From Flammula alnicola (taxonomy: Eukaryota; Basidiomycota; Agaricomycetes; Agaricales; Strophariaceae): 35,911 nucleotides of DNA. The DNA is taken from NCBI GenBank assembly GCA_015499995.1, contig JADNRV010000431.1:1-35911 (forward strand), read 5' to 3'. Below are positions 1-10,690 of this stretch, in pieces. The notes below the pieces were generated by a model. That model worked only from the letters and a program-made list of their open reading frames with translations, ran no database searches and was not told where the DNA came from. Within the stretch, counting starts at the first letter, position 1, and every line of letters begins with the position of its first letter. The position numbers and the translations under genes were made by a program.

Positions 1-575
1 CGGGGCTGTGTAAGTGCGTTGGTCGATGGGGATCATGGGCGGTTGATCAGAGTTGTGAGCCAGCGGTTAGCGGTTGCACTCACATGTTTCTTCACCTTCT
101 TCCCATTCCGTTCTCATGCCCTTCTAGCTCGTGTCTTCCTCGGCGACTTCTCTGTTCTTCCAGGAAATCAAGTCCGTTCGGGCGGTTGTGCACCATCGAG
201 ACCGCCGCCCTGATGTCGAAGACGAACGGCTTCGGCGAGATGCTCGCCATGGCCATGGTGCAAGCCCAGGTACCGCTGAGAACGAAGCCGCAGATTCAGT
301 TCACGCCAGCAGGTCGGAAGAGGGGGGAGGTGGTTCTGGAGGTGAGTTCGGCGGGGATGATGGTGAGTGAGAAAAGCAGGAGTTATTCTTAGTACGTACC
401 CATTTTGGACAATGAGCCAAACTAAACAAAGGCGGGATGCGGACCTTCTAGAATTCCAAATCCCAAAAAGAAATTAAGGTTCAGGGCGGAAAGTCAAAAG
501 TGTTCAACTTGCGTTCTTGTCGATCACCTTATAACGGAATCTTGTACTTGTTTCAAATTCTAATTTATAATATCA
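1..575. other. window edge, no supported gene
   Basis: Several overlapping open frames (up to about 100 codons) run on the plus strand between 84 and 392, but none has a recognisable domain. One frame ends in a Gly/Glu/Asp-rich tail near 340-370 and could be the 3' end of a gene starting outside the window. From 393 to 575 the DNA is AT-rich and featureless. Confidence 0.3.
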
Positions 576-797
576 CTAGTGCACTGCAAAATTTTCAATA
601 GCCACCTTGTGCAATAAAACCAAGGTGACTGCTCGAAAGCGGTACAGTTTCATACCTGTAGGCTTGGGTTTGTGTGCCTCCGAGTCCATGCAGTGGACCT
701 TCAGCGTGTATTGACTGGTGAACCGCCGATCGCATCTGATGATAACGCACGGGAAGCGTCGGCGCTGAAGTTGAGGGTCAACAACAGCGGTCTGCAT
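576..797 (-). pseudogene. C2H2 zinc-finger gene fragment
   Basis: A short minus-strand exon starts with ATG at 797 and encodes a finger-like segment beginning FPCVIIRCDRRFTSQYTLKV. It has C-x4-C, twelve residues, then His; the next His is six residues on instead of the usual three to five. A plausible GTATGA donor follows the segment KPKPT, but the sequence beyond it gives no continuing finger: the best acceptor leads to an immediate stop. Fungal factors with a longer Cys-Cys spacing have similar fingers, so I read this as a decayed or truncated C2H2 gene. It could also be the first exon of a gene whose remaining exons I failed to find. Confidence 0.3.
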
Positions 798-889
798 TGG
801 CGAAGCCTCCCGCGAGGGCGAGCGTTTTACCTATGGGGTGTCCAAATTCGAACAAGAGGCAGCGGGAGAATGCGACATAGATGACTGCG

Positions 890-2088
890 GCGAATGCAAC
901 TAGGGGTTGCCAAGTAGACGAGGAAGAAGGAAATTGGTGCGGTAAGGAGGTCGTGAAATTGAAGTTAAAGTAGAATATTCGTGTAGATTCAGCTGGGGAG
1001 AGAAGCCTGGGACGCTATGAGCGACGAGATCCAGTTAGTCGATAGAATATGAAGCTGTTTCTTTGTTCAGCTCAACCTAGCCCTTCCAAGAAGTGTAAAA
1101 TCAGTGACGATGTAGGACGCTTTGAAATCATAATACCTTCGCCTGTCTTCTCTAAACATAGTTGTCTCTATACATAAGTAGTCTCTGAAATGGTGAGCTT
1201 TATCCTTATGACACTTAAGGCGTAACAAATGTGACTGATGCAGCAAGGCGCTGGAGACGCAGTCGACCTTTTATTTGTATGTGTTTTAAACAATCGTGAT
1301 GTCGCGTGAAGTCAACATGTACATACAAACAACGAAATCGCGACCCAAAAAGTCTCTCAATGCTGTTGTAAGCACTCGGCCCATTCCAGGCTACTTATGT
1401 AATTCCGATACATTTGCTTACCACCACCACCACCGCCACCACCACCACTACCACCACCATTTTATTTTTCTCATCCTCGTACTGAACATCACTGCGGGGC
1501 TTAGTCCACTCGCAGATCGTGACTGGCGTGGGCTGCCACATCTTCAACCCCGTTCGCGGACTTGTTATTGATGTGACACCAATTTCCGACGCGCCAATGT
1601 TCTCCTCAATGTTGCAAGTATCCCAAAAAATATAAAATTATTATATCAATCACCACCACCACCACCCACAACCATCTCCAGCATTTTTTCGTTTTGGATC
1701 AACCTTTGCCCTTCGCCGTTCAGACTTAGACGGTCTGTGCATCCATCTGAGACATTTGCAATTATCCATCCCTGTGTTGGCGAGCATTGCCAATGTATCC
1801 GTCCATCCGTCATCCTTCAAATCATGATGTTACGTAGGGTGGTTTTTCTTGGTTAAGTATTTATTTCTTCACCCTTTCCTTCCGTCCGCAACCTCTTTCT
1901 TCACCATGATGTTGCATCACCGGTGGTAGCTTTTGCTGTTGGGGAGTGCTATTCCGGCCAACGTCCCCCTTCCAATATCATGTATCCGATTTATTATTGA
2001 TATTTACTATCAGCTAACGAGGTAGTTACCTAATGTAACATAGTTAGCGAAGATTCGTTCCAATTCCAATCCCATTCCTTCGAACGCG
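890..2088. other. intergenic, CAC microsatellites
   Basis: No convincing gene. The stretch holds two CAC-rich microsatellites (about 1420-1462 and 1650-1672) and a segment at 1279-1325 that resembles 11235-11284. The open frame across the first microsatellite encodes a His run and is an artefact of the repeat. Confidence 0.5.
1420..1462. repeat. (CAC)n microsatellite
   Basis: About 14 near-perfect CAC triplets interrupted by CGC and TAC. A second, shorter CAC run lies at about 1650-1672. Nothing suggests it is translated. Confidence 0.85.
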
Positions 2089-3173
2089 ATGCCTGCCACT
2101 CGTTCCTCAAGCATCCCTCCTCGTCCTCAACCCTTTCCTACACAAAGCTGCCATCAGGTTGGCCATGTCACCCACTCCATGTCACACACATCTTCCGATG
2201 TCAAGACCTCGAAGATCCAGCCAACAAAAACGCGACAAGACAAAGTTCAACCACGGACGCGCACCAAGAAACCAACTTTTGTGCCTCCAGCCGCCGACAT
2301 CATTGAAATATCCTCAGACGACGAGTCTCCACACCTGATACAGCCATCTGTTATCGCAGATTACAGGAGGCAGATTAGCAAGCTACGAGAGGTAAGCTAA
2401 GTTGGCGTACTTTTTCTACCGACCTTTCCGTTATTCAGTACAATTGTTCTTATCGTCCACTTGATATTGCAGGAAAGCGTAAAACATAAAAAGGCTTTCG
2501 AACGAGCCTCGAGAGAGCTTGAGACAGTACGTGAAGAGAATCAACAACTCCAGGACCTTCGAAAGCTGGCTGATGGAAAGGTCATCGTGGTGCATTTCTA
2601 TTCTTGAACCACATTTGTCCTCTGTGTCTAAAACTTCTCCGGACCTTTCAGGATGCAGCAAAGCTCTCGGACCACTTGGATTGTGAGATCTGCAGATGCC
2701 GAATGTGGACACCCTACATGTGCGTTGTGGTTTGTTCTTCACTGTCGAGTGGCTCAGTTTAGGCATGCCCCCTTTCCCTTTCAGCCTACCGGATTGCAGC
2801 CACTCGTTCTGCCAGTTATGCCTGCAAAACTGGTTCGACGTAATTCAAGCAAAATTTCTGGCTACCCATCGAAACACGCCACGCACAAACCACGCGTTCA
2901 TGGAGCTCCTGCTTCACTCATGCAGCACCCAAATCTCGCTACTCGACCATATGTGCAAACGATGATCGCAAAGCATATGCCACCGCATCCTGTCTATACC
3001 TGTCCGCATGTCGACAACAAGTTCGTACGCGTCCTACAGAGGCCTTCGCTTTCAAGGCACTTGTCAGCACGATAGCCACTGCCATAGGTGAACCTGTCCC
3101 CAAGCAGAATGCCCCGCCAGTAAAAAATACCCCAGGTCCTTGGGATGATTTTTTCCCTCCCAAGACAACATAA
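2089..3173 (+). CDS. RING-finger protein, probable frameshift
   Basis: Five or more exons. Exon 1 (2089-2391) starts with ATG and encodes a Ser/Pro/Thr-rich, disordered N-terminus with an acidic EISSDDE patch. Exon 2 (2473-2580) is a charged, coiled-coil-like helix. Exons 3 (2652-2719) and 4 (from 2785) together encode a RING: CEIC, then LPDCSHSFCQLCLQNWF, giving C-x2-C-x(n)-C-x-H-x2-C-x2-C, usual for E3 ubiquitin ligases. The final pair should be CPxC: the frame reading YTCP (ending near 3005) must shift by one base to reach ACRQQVRTRPTEAF and the C-terminus GPWDDFFPPKTT before TAA at 3173. Between 2840 and 2925 either an 86 nt intron (GTAATT...ATGCAG, phase 0) or a further frame change is needed. 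A coding-looking stretch at about 3322-3411, ending NYDPTMEL, might be an extra last exon. The RING class is fairly sure; substrate and intactness are not. Confidence 0.6.
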
Positions 3174-3411
3174 CCTTTTAGACTGCAGCCATAGATTGCA
3201 ACCCTTGACCTGTCTTATCCTATTTGTACCGTGAGCAAATCCTATTTTCTCCGCAAGCACTTTTACTCACCCATAGTCTCTCAGATAGCTTTCTTAACTG
3301 TCCCAATTTGGCGGGCCTGTTAAAAAACCACCACTTGGCCCGGTCGTTGACACACCTACGAATAAGGTCGTCGATGAAGCCGTGAACTACGACCCTACCA
3401 TGGAGCTATGA

Positions 3412-3960
3412 TCTATCTTACCCTATCTCCCGAGGACGGAAGACTGCAAGCATGGGATTGGACACCAGTTAGTTCGACCATTCTGTCCGTCCAGCCACCA
3501 TATTTATTGGGAAAATGTGGATGAGTTTTTGTCGCTGGTTGTTAGGCGCTTGATTGTTAGATCATTTTCAGCCAGTGAATGTAGTACTTATATTTTGTCG
3601 CCCATATGATATTGTCATGTCTTGCCGCTGAGCGACGCCCGACTCGCTGAGTGACTGGTTAGTGCCTCGCTCAGCGCGCGATTCATTTTGACGTTATATT
3701 TTGACAATGGCGAAATCTTTTCAAAAGACTTCATTTTGACATTCGGTAAAATCACGTGGCAAAAGCTATCATTTTGCACAGTTCTAAATTTAGAATTTTG
3801 CCCACATTTTGCGCTACGAAATATTTGTGAAATCACACATTTTGCAGATTTTTCGACCGAATGAAAATATAAACTTCAAGTTTTACCGGAATTTAGCGAT
3901 GGTCCTCTTGCATCAACCACCCTTCCAACGCATCCAAGGTGTAACAGGACTTGATTGCAA
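3412..3960. other. intergenic with CATTTTG cluster and dispersed repeat
   Basis: No gene seen. Between 3685 and 3845 the heptamer CATTTTG or close variants (TATTTTG, AATTTTG) occurs about seven times on the plus strand. At 3908-3942 lies a 35 bp sequence repeated exactly at 11383-11417. Confidence 0.5.
3908..3942 (+). repeat. 35 bp dispersed direct repeat, copy 1
   Basis: Identical to 11383-11417 over 35 bases (starts TTGCATCAACCACCC, ends CCAAGGTGT). It sits just beyond the 3' end of the minus-strand unknown gene at 4016-4940. It may be the conserved end of a mobile or duplicated segment. Confidence 0.8.
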
Positions 3961-4015
3961 TATAGGCATGGGCTACGGTATGTGTATTTAATTCCTTCTC
4001 CGCGATGGAGAACCC

Positions 4016-4940
4016 TCATTGAATCTTTCTCAGCTTCTGCGACTCTTCCGTGGACAGATCCGATGTGCGAGGCTTATGGCTACGCGTATTGCGGGGTGAG
4101 ATGGGATCAAAGTAAGGCTGAGGACGGACAGAGATCGATGTGCGGGATGCAGGCATCTTCAAATGCCTCGTAAGTGTGGTTGCTCTTCCAGCTGAGAAGA
4201 TGTTACTCACTGACATGGCTCTGCACCAGGACCAAACTTTCTTTGATACCCTGGCATTATGAGGGATGTTTCGGACAAAGTAAAGCATCATCTCCAACAT
4301 GAGTACTCGACTTTGCCAGAACCGGCGCTCAGTTTGCACAGTTACGAGCCATTCAGGTGATGGACTGTCACAAGGATTTCCTCTATACTGATCAATAATC
4401 ACGGTAGGACTTTGCCAATAGTACATCAGGAAGCCGGCGGTAGGCGGGACACGAACACGGAGTGTCAGTGTGAATTCGGTGGGGTCACCTTTGACGAGTC
4501 CCTGACAGATAATATAAGGTTGGCAACATTTAGGCAAGTCCTGTTAAATACCCACCTCCTCGCATATGACATTGAAGATGCACTCAACATCATCTTGCCA
4601 CGACAGATATTCAAGACACAGGCCGCGCTTGTGCGGATTGGCGGTGGGTGCCTTGGTCCGCGTCTTTTCTTGTGAAATCCACTCATCAATTGTGTTGGGG
4701 ATGCCATGCTTCACGCGATACGCGACTTTTTCGTCATAGGTCATCATCTTAGTGTTAATATGAACGAGTGGATAGAATTCATTGTCGCTGAGGCTGCACA
4801 GGCGTCTGATGGGCATATCACACTTAGGTATCTTGGTCAGTATGCAAGTATGAAGAGGGTAAGCAATCTTACATGGATATACATCTTGCGGTCAGACATA
4901 AGGTATTTAGTGGGGTTAATAGAAATGAAAGCAGGGGGAT
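4016..4940 (-). CDS. unrecognised gene family, copy A (partial model)
   Basis: Function not recognised. Exon pieces on the minus strand: about 4940-4864 (contains YLMSDRKMYIH), then about 4816-4550 (contains YLSWQDDVEC), a 57 nt GTGGGT...CTGTCAG intron, then 4491 to about 4216, a GTGAGT intron, and a last exon ending in TGA at 4016-4018 (LSTEESQKLRKIQ). The segment EFTLTLRVRVPPTAGFL is followed by a Trp-, Met- and aromatic-rich stretch. Copy B at 9814-10690 has the same order of segments (QDDVEF; EFRLTLRLPVPSSSGFL; LSAKESQRVRKTL), and the intron after the QDDVE exon is at the corresponding place. The N-terminus was not found. The two copies are strongly diverged in DNA, so the duplication is old or reached through other family members. 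Confidence 0.45.
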
Positions 4941-5237
4941 AACGTTGCATATATATGTATAAGGGCATGATCAGGCATTGAGTCATATTACGCCTGAGTC
5001 AGAGCCTTTAGTCGTGTATTCATAATTGGTTGCAAGCAGCATTTTTGGATGGCCGACACCAGACCAGTTAGTCTGTGGCCTGCAAGAACAATATGCAAGC
5101 AGTGGAACAAAATGTGATACATTCATATCATTTACAGCACAATAATTGGAAAAAAATACAGAATGACCAATCCCCTTGGCCTGCGCGGGACGACAGAATA
5201 ACAAATACAGCTCCAAGAGTCGCGCTGGGTAAATGTA

Positions 5238-8079
5238 CTAGGACCAATCCTGCATCAAAGCAGTAAATCAGAATGAGAGAACAAAATTGAGGTCAAACAA
5301 CATACAGGTTCGATCATCATATTATTGACGGCCGGCCGGTGTCGACGTACCAAGCTGGCGACCGAAAGTGCAGAAGAACCTGTCGAAGGGCTGTACTTGA
5401 GGGGTGCCCAGTGCGTGCGTTCCATCAATTGGCAGATTGCTTTTCTCAGCGGTTGCCCAAAATGGTTGTTCAACTGCTCGACTATTTGCGGCGGAGTCCA
5501 ATCAGGAAGAGTACATGGCGTGATGGTTCTATGCGAGCCTCTGGTGACGAATGACTGGCTTGATGCTACTGGTGAAATAGTCGACAGGAGTCGTGCACAC
5601 ACAGGACAGCAGCGCTTCGACGTCCCAATAATTCCCCGGTAGTGCTATCAACGAAAATGAGGGGGAAAATATGCAGAGCATAGACTGCATAGCTCACCTG
5701 CAATTCGTCCAGAAGTGTAGAGTACTGCGGGTGAGTCTCATCGATATGAGTGCTAATGAGGGTTCCAAGAGCAGCCTCGCAATGAAGCGAGCCTGTGAAT
5801 TTAGTTGCGGCAAGCTTGATGAAGATCGTACAGAGATCAATGATGTAAAGCAGTTGATCGGTGACTCTGGTGGTTCGAACAGAATCAGCCAGAATGTCCG
5901 AAGTAGCGCCCTCTAGGACACTAAGGATATCGGCTGCGGTCTCTTCACAGCCTGGAACATCGGTTTCACGCCGCATCTGGGACACGATACGAACCACACG
6001 GTCGACAAGGGCCTGATGGTCGGAGCTGAACTGATAAGTGTTCAATATCCCTTGCCATGCGTCACGGGCAGCCCGAGCGTGACCAAGTGTGATATGACGG
6101 TTTGAATTTGTGCCTTTTTCCATAAATTTTGCAATTTCTTCGTTGTTCCAAAGGCGAGAACCAACTTGATATGGTGACCGTATGGGAAAGAATTTTTTGT
6201 CTGCCAGGAGTTCCTTCCAGGGCATCAGGTCGCTACCAACTTGTGGACTTTTCAGTATTTGGAGTGAGATGCGAGAATTGGAAGGGAGTTCATAAACGAG
6301 CATGTAGGCGGCACTGAACTGAGACACCAGCAACTTGATCCATTTCAGAGCTGCAACGTGTCCAACTTCAGATTTGATCTCCTCAAAGTCATCCTCATCC
6401 TTAATATCAGGCTCCCCATCATAAACATCGTCAGTTGTGTCGTCGGCCGGATCCTTGGGCTTTGCACTAGCAACAACATGACCGTCGTCACTGGGATCCT
6501 CTTCTTCACTAGAATGCTCGAACCCATCAGCTCCGTCCTTGTCAGGCGCGTTATCGCGACCGTCATCCAGTTTCTCCTCGCTGAGAAGGTTATCGTGCTG
6601 GTACTCGTCGTGGGGAGAATTGTGCAGCTCTTCGTCAAAAGGGTTATTGTCCTCGTCGAAAGGGTCATCAGCCTGGTATGCGATTAAGTCGTCGTCACTG
6701 TGAGAGATGTCGACCTCGTCCTGAATGGGATGTATACCTGCTTCGTTCTCCTGACTCTTGGGAAGAGCTGACGTTGCTAAGCCAGAAAGCGAGTTCTCGA
6801 TAGTTTGCAAGTGCATTCGAAGGGCGGCGCCTGTGGTTAGCCTCTGAAGCCAAACTCCGGCCCACAAGACATTGGCGACCGCCTTTTTAAACGTTTCTTT
6901 GGAAGGCCCGTCGTTTCCTGTCGCAGTCTTCATTCGCTCAAGCTCCTTTCGGTAGTTTTCCAGGAGGGAGAGTAGCAACTGATGGAATTCCTCGAATGTG
7001 TCTTTGTCATAGATGCTGGTGAAATGATCTGAGGATGCAGTTTTGGCGAACAGGTAGACATTTGTCAAGTGTGTGTATGTGTAGTCCTGGGGGGGCCTTT
7101 CTTCAGAAATTCCGCCAAACATTCATTATCGATTACAATCTCCTCGTTCGTTGGAGTAGTGTCGGGTTTGGCCTTGTCAAAGTCAATCTCTTTAAGATTG
7201 ACATTGCGCAAGGCTGGAAGAAGGGTTCTGATCGTGCATGACATATGCGCCGGGCCAACTTGCGGAAGCATGCGATGACCACGTAGAGCATGAGTTGTTT
7301 GAGGGACTGCTCTTCCCTTTGATGTATCCGTGCATTAAGGATCTTCTGAAGCATCCAAATATGGTCGTCCAGCAAGATGGATTGAGACCTGTGAAGGAGT
7401 AAAAATGTAAGAATGCAATAGTATAACAGAAACAAGCAGTATTTACCCTTGTGAAAGGAGGACGTTGCTCATATAGAAATTGAGAATATTGAAATCGCGA
7501 CTACTGGTGTTATCGGGGTGGAAGCCCTTCCTGAATTCCTTGAACTGACTGGGAACACCTGGTGTCGAGAGAATCGGTTGGGTAGATGCATTCTTATCAT
7601 CGAAACGGGGGTTCTGGGTGAAGACGCCATTCATATTGCCTGTGGGGCCTTGTAGAGCCTGAGGTTTGGAAGTGACGATGGCCCGCACAGGATCTGAGGG
7701 ATTAGCAACGTCATCGTCATGCCTGACTACCACTGCGAGAACCTCATGCTCAAGGACAGCCAAGGAGGCAAATGCAGAGGACAATCCGAGCTGTATTTTC
7801 TCCTCTTTCCTAAGCCGGGTGTGACCTGTGTCATTGCGCGGCTCAAGGAGCATGAAAGCCGCGCTCAAATGCATGATCGTTCGGAATGCGAGTATATCCT
7901 TGCGGCGATCTTGGGTGTTTGTTTCTGGATTTTTGGCTTCATGGTGATGGGAATCTGCCGCCAAATGTTAGGCCTCCGGGTGTTCGTTCCATCCAGTATT
8001 CAATGAAGCCCTCACCAGCTGACGGGCTCTGGATCTGGGTCGGCGGGGAGGCTGTCTCCCCCTGGTGCATTGGATACAT
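5238..8079 (-). CDS. deaminase-fold protein, OTT_1508-like
   Basis: Seven exons on the minus strand. E1 is 8079-8016 (ATG; MYPMHQGE). E2 is 7954-7447, after a 61 nt intron with CTAAC and GCAG. E3 is 7388-7137; E4 7086-5698, after a 50 nt intron; E5 5644-5306; E6 a short 5249-5238 tail (DWS, stop). The product would be about 850 aa. The N-terminal third is helical with no domain I can name, followed by a long Asp/Glu-rich linker encoded at about 6750-6380. The C-terminus has HCEAAL (E4) and, across the next intron, GIIGTSKRCCPVCARLL (E5). HxE plus CxxC is the zinc and catalytic signature of the cytidine/nucleotide deaminase fold, and the GTSK...CxxC form resembles fungal OTT_1508-like deaminases. 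Substrate unknown. Anomaly: E3 is read in two frames (7388 to about 7270, then about 7240 to 7137), needing a one-base indel or an improbable 32 nt intron. Confidence 0.6.
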
Positions 8080-8698
8080 GGTGAATGAGGGTGCAGGATT
8101 AGGGAGGTGGACAGTGGTGTGGATAGATGTTCACAGAAATCGCTGCTCGCTGTGGAATCAGATAGAAGTTCACAGAAAGTCGGTGTTGGAAACTTGGAAC
8201 CCACCAAATAAGGTAAATTCATTAATAATCACGGCATATCAAACATGAGGCTCTCGTTCAAAACTCTAAACTCTCAAAAATAAGGTCAAGACCAAGTCAA
8301 GACCGTGCTCAAGTTATCTCTTACGGTATTTAAAACAGACAATAATATATCTAAGTTTTTCATTGTATTGACAACATTTGTTGTGAAGTTACATAAACAG
8401 TCACAACGTCTCCAGTTCACGCCAAGTAGTTGATATTCTTTCAGAGAGACAGTCTTAGGCAACAATTTAGGTTGACTGGTTAGATAACTTAACATATTGA
8501 AGGTCTCGTCTGAAGAGCTGAGAGGTAGAAGAAGGGGACCGCGGATGGGCCGAGCAGGGAATATTACTGAAGACACTACAGAACATCAGTCGTCATCGTC
8601 GCCGTCCTCTTCTACTTTCGCGAGTTTCTCCAGGCATATAGATTACAGACATGAACCCTCCTTCAGAGGCAAATCTTCAAGGTCTTTTACAATAACAA
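8080..8698. other. intergenic
   Basis: Presumed promoter side of the deaminase-fold gene and the region before the tRNA. AT-rich, with no domain-bearing frame on either strand. Confidence 0.4.
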
Positions 8699-8801
8699 GC
8701 CTCCTTGGCTCAGTTGGCTAGAGCGTTGGTCTCATATCGCGTATATGAGTAACTTAATTTATGTAATCCAGAGGTCGCAAGTTCGAGCCTTGCAGGGGGT
8801 A
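8699..8801 (+). tRNA. tRNA-Met(CAT), intron-containing
   Basis: Cloverleaf read by eye: acceptor GCCTCCT pairs with AGGGGGT (first pair G-U), D-arm GGCTCAGTTGGCTAGAGC, anticodon loop CTCATAA, T-arm GCAAG-TTCGAGC-CTTGC, discriminator A at 8801. A 29 nt intron (about 8741-8769) sits one base after the anticodon, the canonical position, and contains TATGAG, which can pair with the anticodon region CTCATA as in typical eukaryotic pre-tRNAs. T6 at 8802-8807 is a Pol III terminator. A- and B-box sequences are present. Elongator rather than initiator is preferred because the acceptor stem does not start with the A1-U72 pair usual for initiators. Confidence 0.9.
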
Positions 8802-8807
8802 TTTTTT
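8802..8807 (+). terminator. Pol III terminator of tRNA-Met
   Basis: Six T residues directly after the tRNA discriminator base. Confidence 0.85.
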
Positions 8808-9300
8808 GTTGTCCCTTTCTGATTAAACGCACACTGTAATCGGAGAGCAGGCGCTTAATTATTTTCGGGTGGTAAATAAGCGATGTGAAATGTATCGCCG
8901 GCAAATGCGATTAGATTAGAGGATATCTGGAAATTATCCACAGCATGCTTAGAAGTTGCGCAGCTACCTTTTGTAAAATTGTTTGCAATGCATTGAATCG
9001 TAGGATCAAGAAGTTGCAGATTCCAGATCGTCGCCATACATAAGCGCGAGCATGAGCCTCGTTTTTGTCCATGTCGAATAGCCGACGCTTCAAGCTTACG
9101 AGAAAGGCCGTCTCGTCAATTCAAAGGCAGTGTTCAAATATACGTTAATCTGTATTGCCACCATTCGAAGGTCTATGTCCAACTTCGCATTTTCATGCTC
9201 TTCCGCTTGTATTTCATGTAAAATTAGAATAAAGTTAACCTTACTGTACCTAAGTCTGAAGAAAAATTCTATGTGCAGGGATCCATTGAGACAGAGGGAG
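8808..9300. other. intergenic
   Basis: AT-rich. Short frames exist on both strands, none with a recognisable motif. Confidence 0.4.
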
Positions 9301-9540
9301 GTAAATGGACCAAAGTTGGGCGGCAAAGTTGGGGGCAAAGTTGGGCGGCAAATCGTGCTCCCGACCACGATTTGCACCTCAATTTGTCTTCCAACTTGAT
9401 CAAAGTTGGGATCAAAGTTGGGACCCAAGTTGCACCCAAGTTTGGCTGTCGTGAAACACCCTATTGGAGAAGGCGCAGCCATCATCGAGCGAGGTGCATA
9501 AGGGACTGGGGTGAAGTTAGGCGGCAAATTTTGCATGCTA
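9301..9540. repeat. iterated CAAAGTTGGG repeat with palindromes
   Basis: The decamer CAAAGTTGGG occurs at 9311, 9324, 9336, 9401 and 9413. Two inverted repeats lie between: CAAATCGTG/CACGATTTG (about 9349-9375) and CCAACTT/AAGTTGG (about 9390-9409). A related GGCGGCAAATTTTGC lies near 9520. The minus-strand frame reads as repeated PNF/LPP segments, an effect of the repeat. I found no terminal inverted repeats or target duplication. Confidence 0.6.
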
Positions 9541-9813
9541 AATTCGTCAAAGCCTGAGGGCGGTCCAAAGCGGCGCGCTTTCTGAGGCGGAGGTTCACCG
9601 TGAGGTTGGCGGTTTGGCGGACCACTCTCCTAGTGGATAAGACTTTCTGACAACCTCGGACGGACGTTTGGTTAGTACCTATAAGATTGCCCGATACGAA
9701 CACCATCACAAGAAACAATCTATCAACAAGGAACTGCTAGAAATAACGCGACTTTTTTGGATTCCGATATTTGAGAGGGAGTATATGGTTGTATATTTAC
9801 GGTAAGCACTAAT

Positions 9814-10690
9814 TTACTTTCGTCTCCGCGTAGGCGAACTGTGTGCATTCAAGGTCTTCCTCACTCTCTGCGACTCTTTGGCAGAAAGCTCGGATGAGCA
9901 CTTCTTGTGCCTACTTGTATTGTAGGAGAAACGTGCTTGATGTCTAGAGATTGTTATGCCAGATGCAGGAATCTTTGACTAAGTGGTAAGTGATCACAGG
10001 CCTCTTTAGATGTAGGAATTACTCACCGCGATAGCCTTGCACGACATGTTAACTTTCGAACATAATTGGGCATTTTCGGGAAGGTCAGCCACAAAATAAA
10101 GGATCAAATGTAGCATCGGACTGCACGCCTGCCAGATGTTGCATTCAAGTCGGTGGGCTTGAAGGCACTTGGGTGCATGGACATCATCTTCTTTTCCGGG
10201 AAATGTATCGGTGACTACGATAGGACTGTGGGTGTATAGTGTCAAGAAACCTGAGCTCGAAGGGACAGGAAGGCGGAGGGTAAGTCTGAATTCATTGCCG
10301 TCTTCGAACAGCCCTTCCACGGGTGCCTGGTGAATAATTTCAACAGGAACTCCCAAGTAAGTCTGGACTCTCGCCTACCTTCTGTTTCACATGCAGAAAT
10401 TCTACATCGTCTTGCCGAAATAGATATTGCAGAGGCCGGTCGGGCAAAAGTGCATCAGGTGCGACAACATGGTGCATTTCCCCGTTGATGCACTTGTCAA
10501 TGGTGGTAGACTGCTGTGGTGACCGAGACATCTTTGATGGCTTTTTGGGTGAAAGGTGGATGAGAGGAAATGCGTCTTCTCCACTGAACTGGTGTTGCAG
10601 AGATGATCAAACGCAGGACCTTTAAACTGCAAATGGGTAAGGAGTCAGGGTCAGAGTCCGATGCACGAGTCATATCTTGGCGGGTCATAT
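9814..10690 (-). CDS. unrecognised gene family, copy B (partial model)
   Basis: Function not recognised; paralogue of 4016-4940. Minus-strand pieces: an exon with EDAFPLIHLSPK (about 10580-10560), TIDKCINGEM and LFRQDDVEF, ending at a GTAGGC donor near 10376. After a roughly 50 nt intron, an exon from about 10328 carries EFRLTLRLPVPSSSGFL and ends at a GTGAGT donor near 10027. The last exon ends with SAKESQRVRKTL and TAA at 9816-9814. A further upstream segment (about 10985-10750, encoding FKLGTTVKEKWEVGWENL) may be an earlier exon. Intron position and segment order match copy A, which supports real coding. Confidence 0.45.

Noticed and set aside
1296..1571. Frame with a long His run
   Set aside because: Created by the CAC microsatellite; no domain.
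6345..6687. Frames of 107 (minus) and 109 (plus) codons in the acidic linker
   Set aside because: Shifted-frame and antisense readings of the Asp/Glu-rich linker of the deaminase gene.
7086..7136. Frameshift suspected at a run of seven C in the deaminase gene
   Set aside because: A 50 nt intron (GTAATC...CCCCAG) joins the two frames in phase, so no lesion is needed at this point.
8710..8904. Minus-strand frame with PPARLELATSGL
   Set aside because: It is translated from the antisense of the tRNA-Met and its flank, a known artefact.
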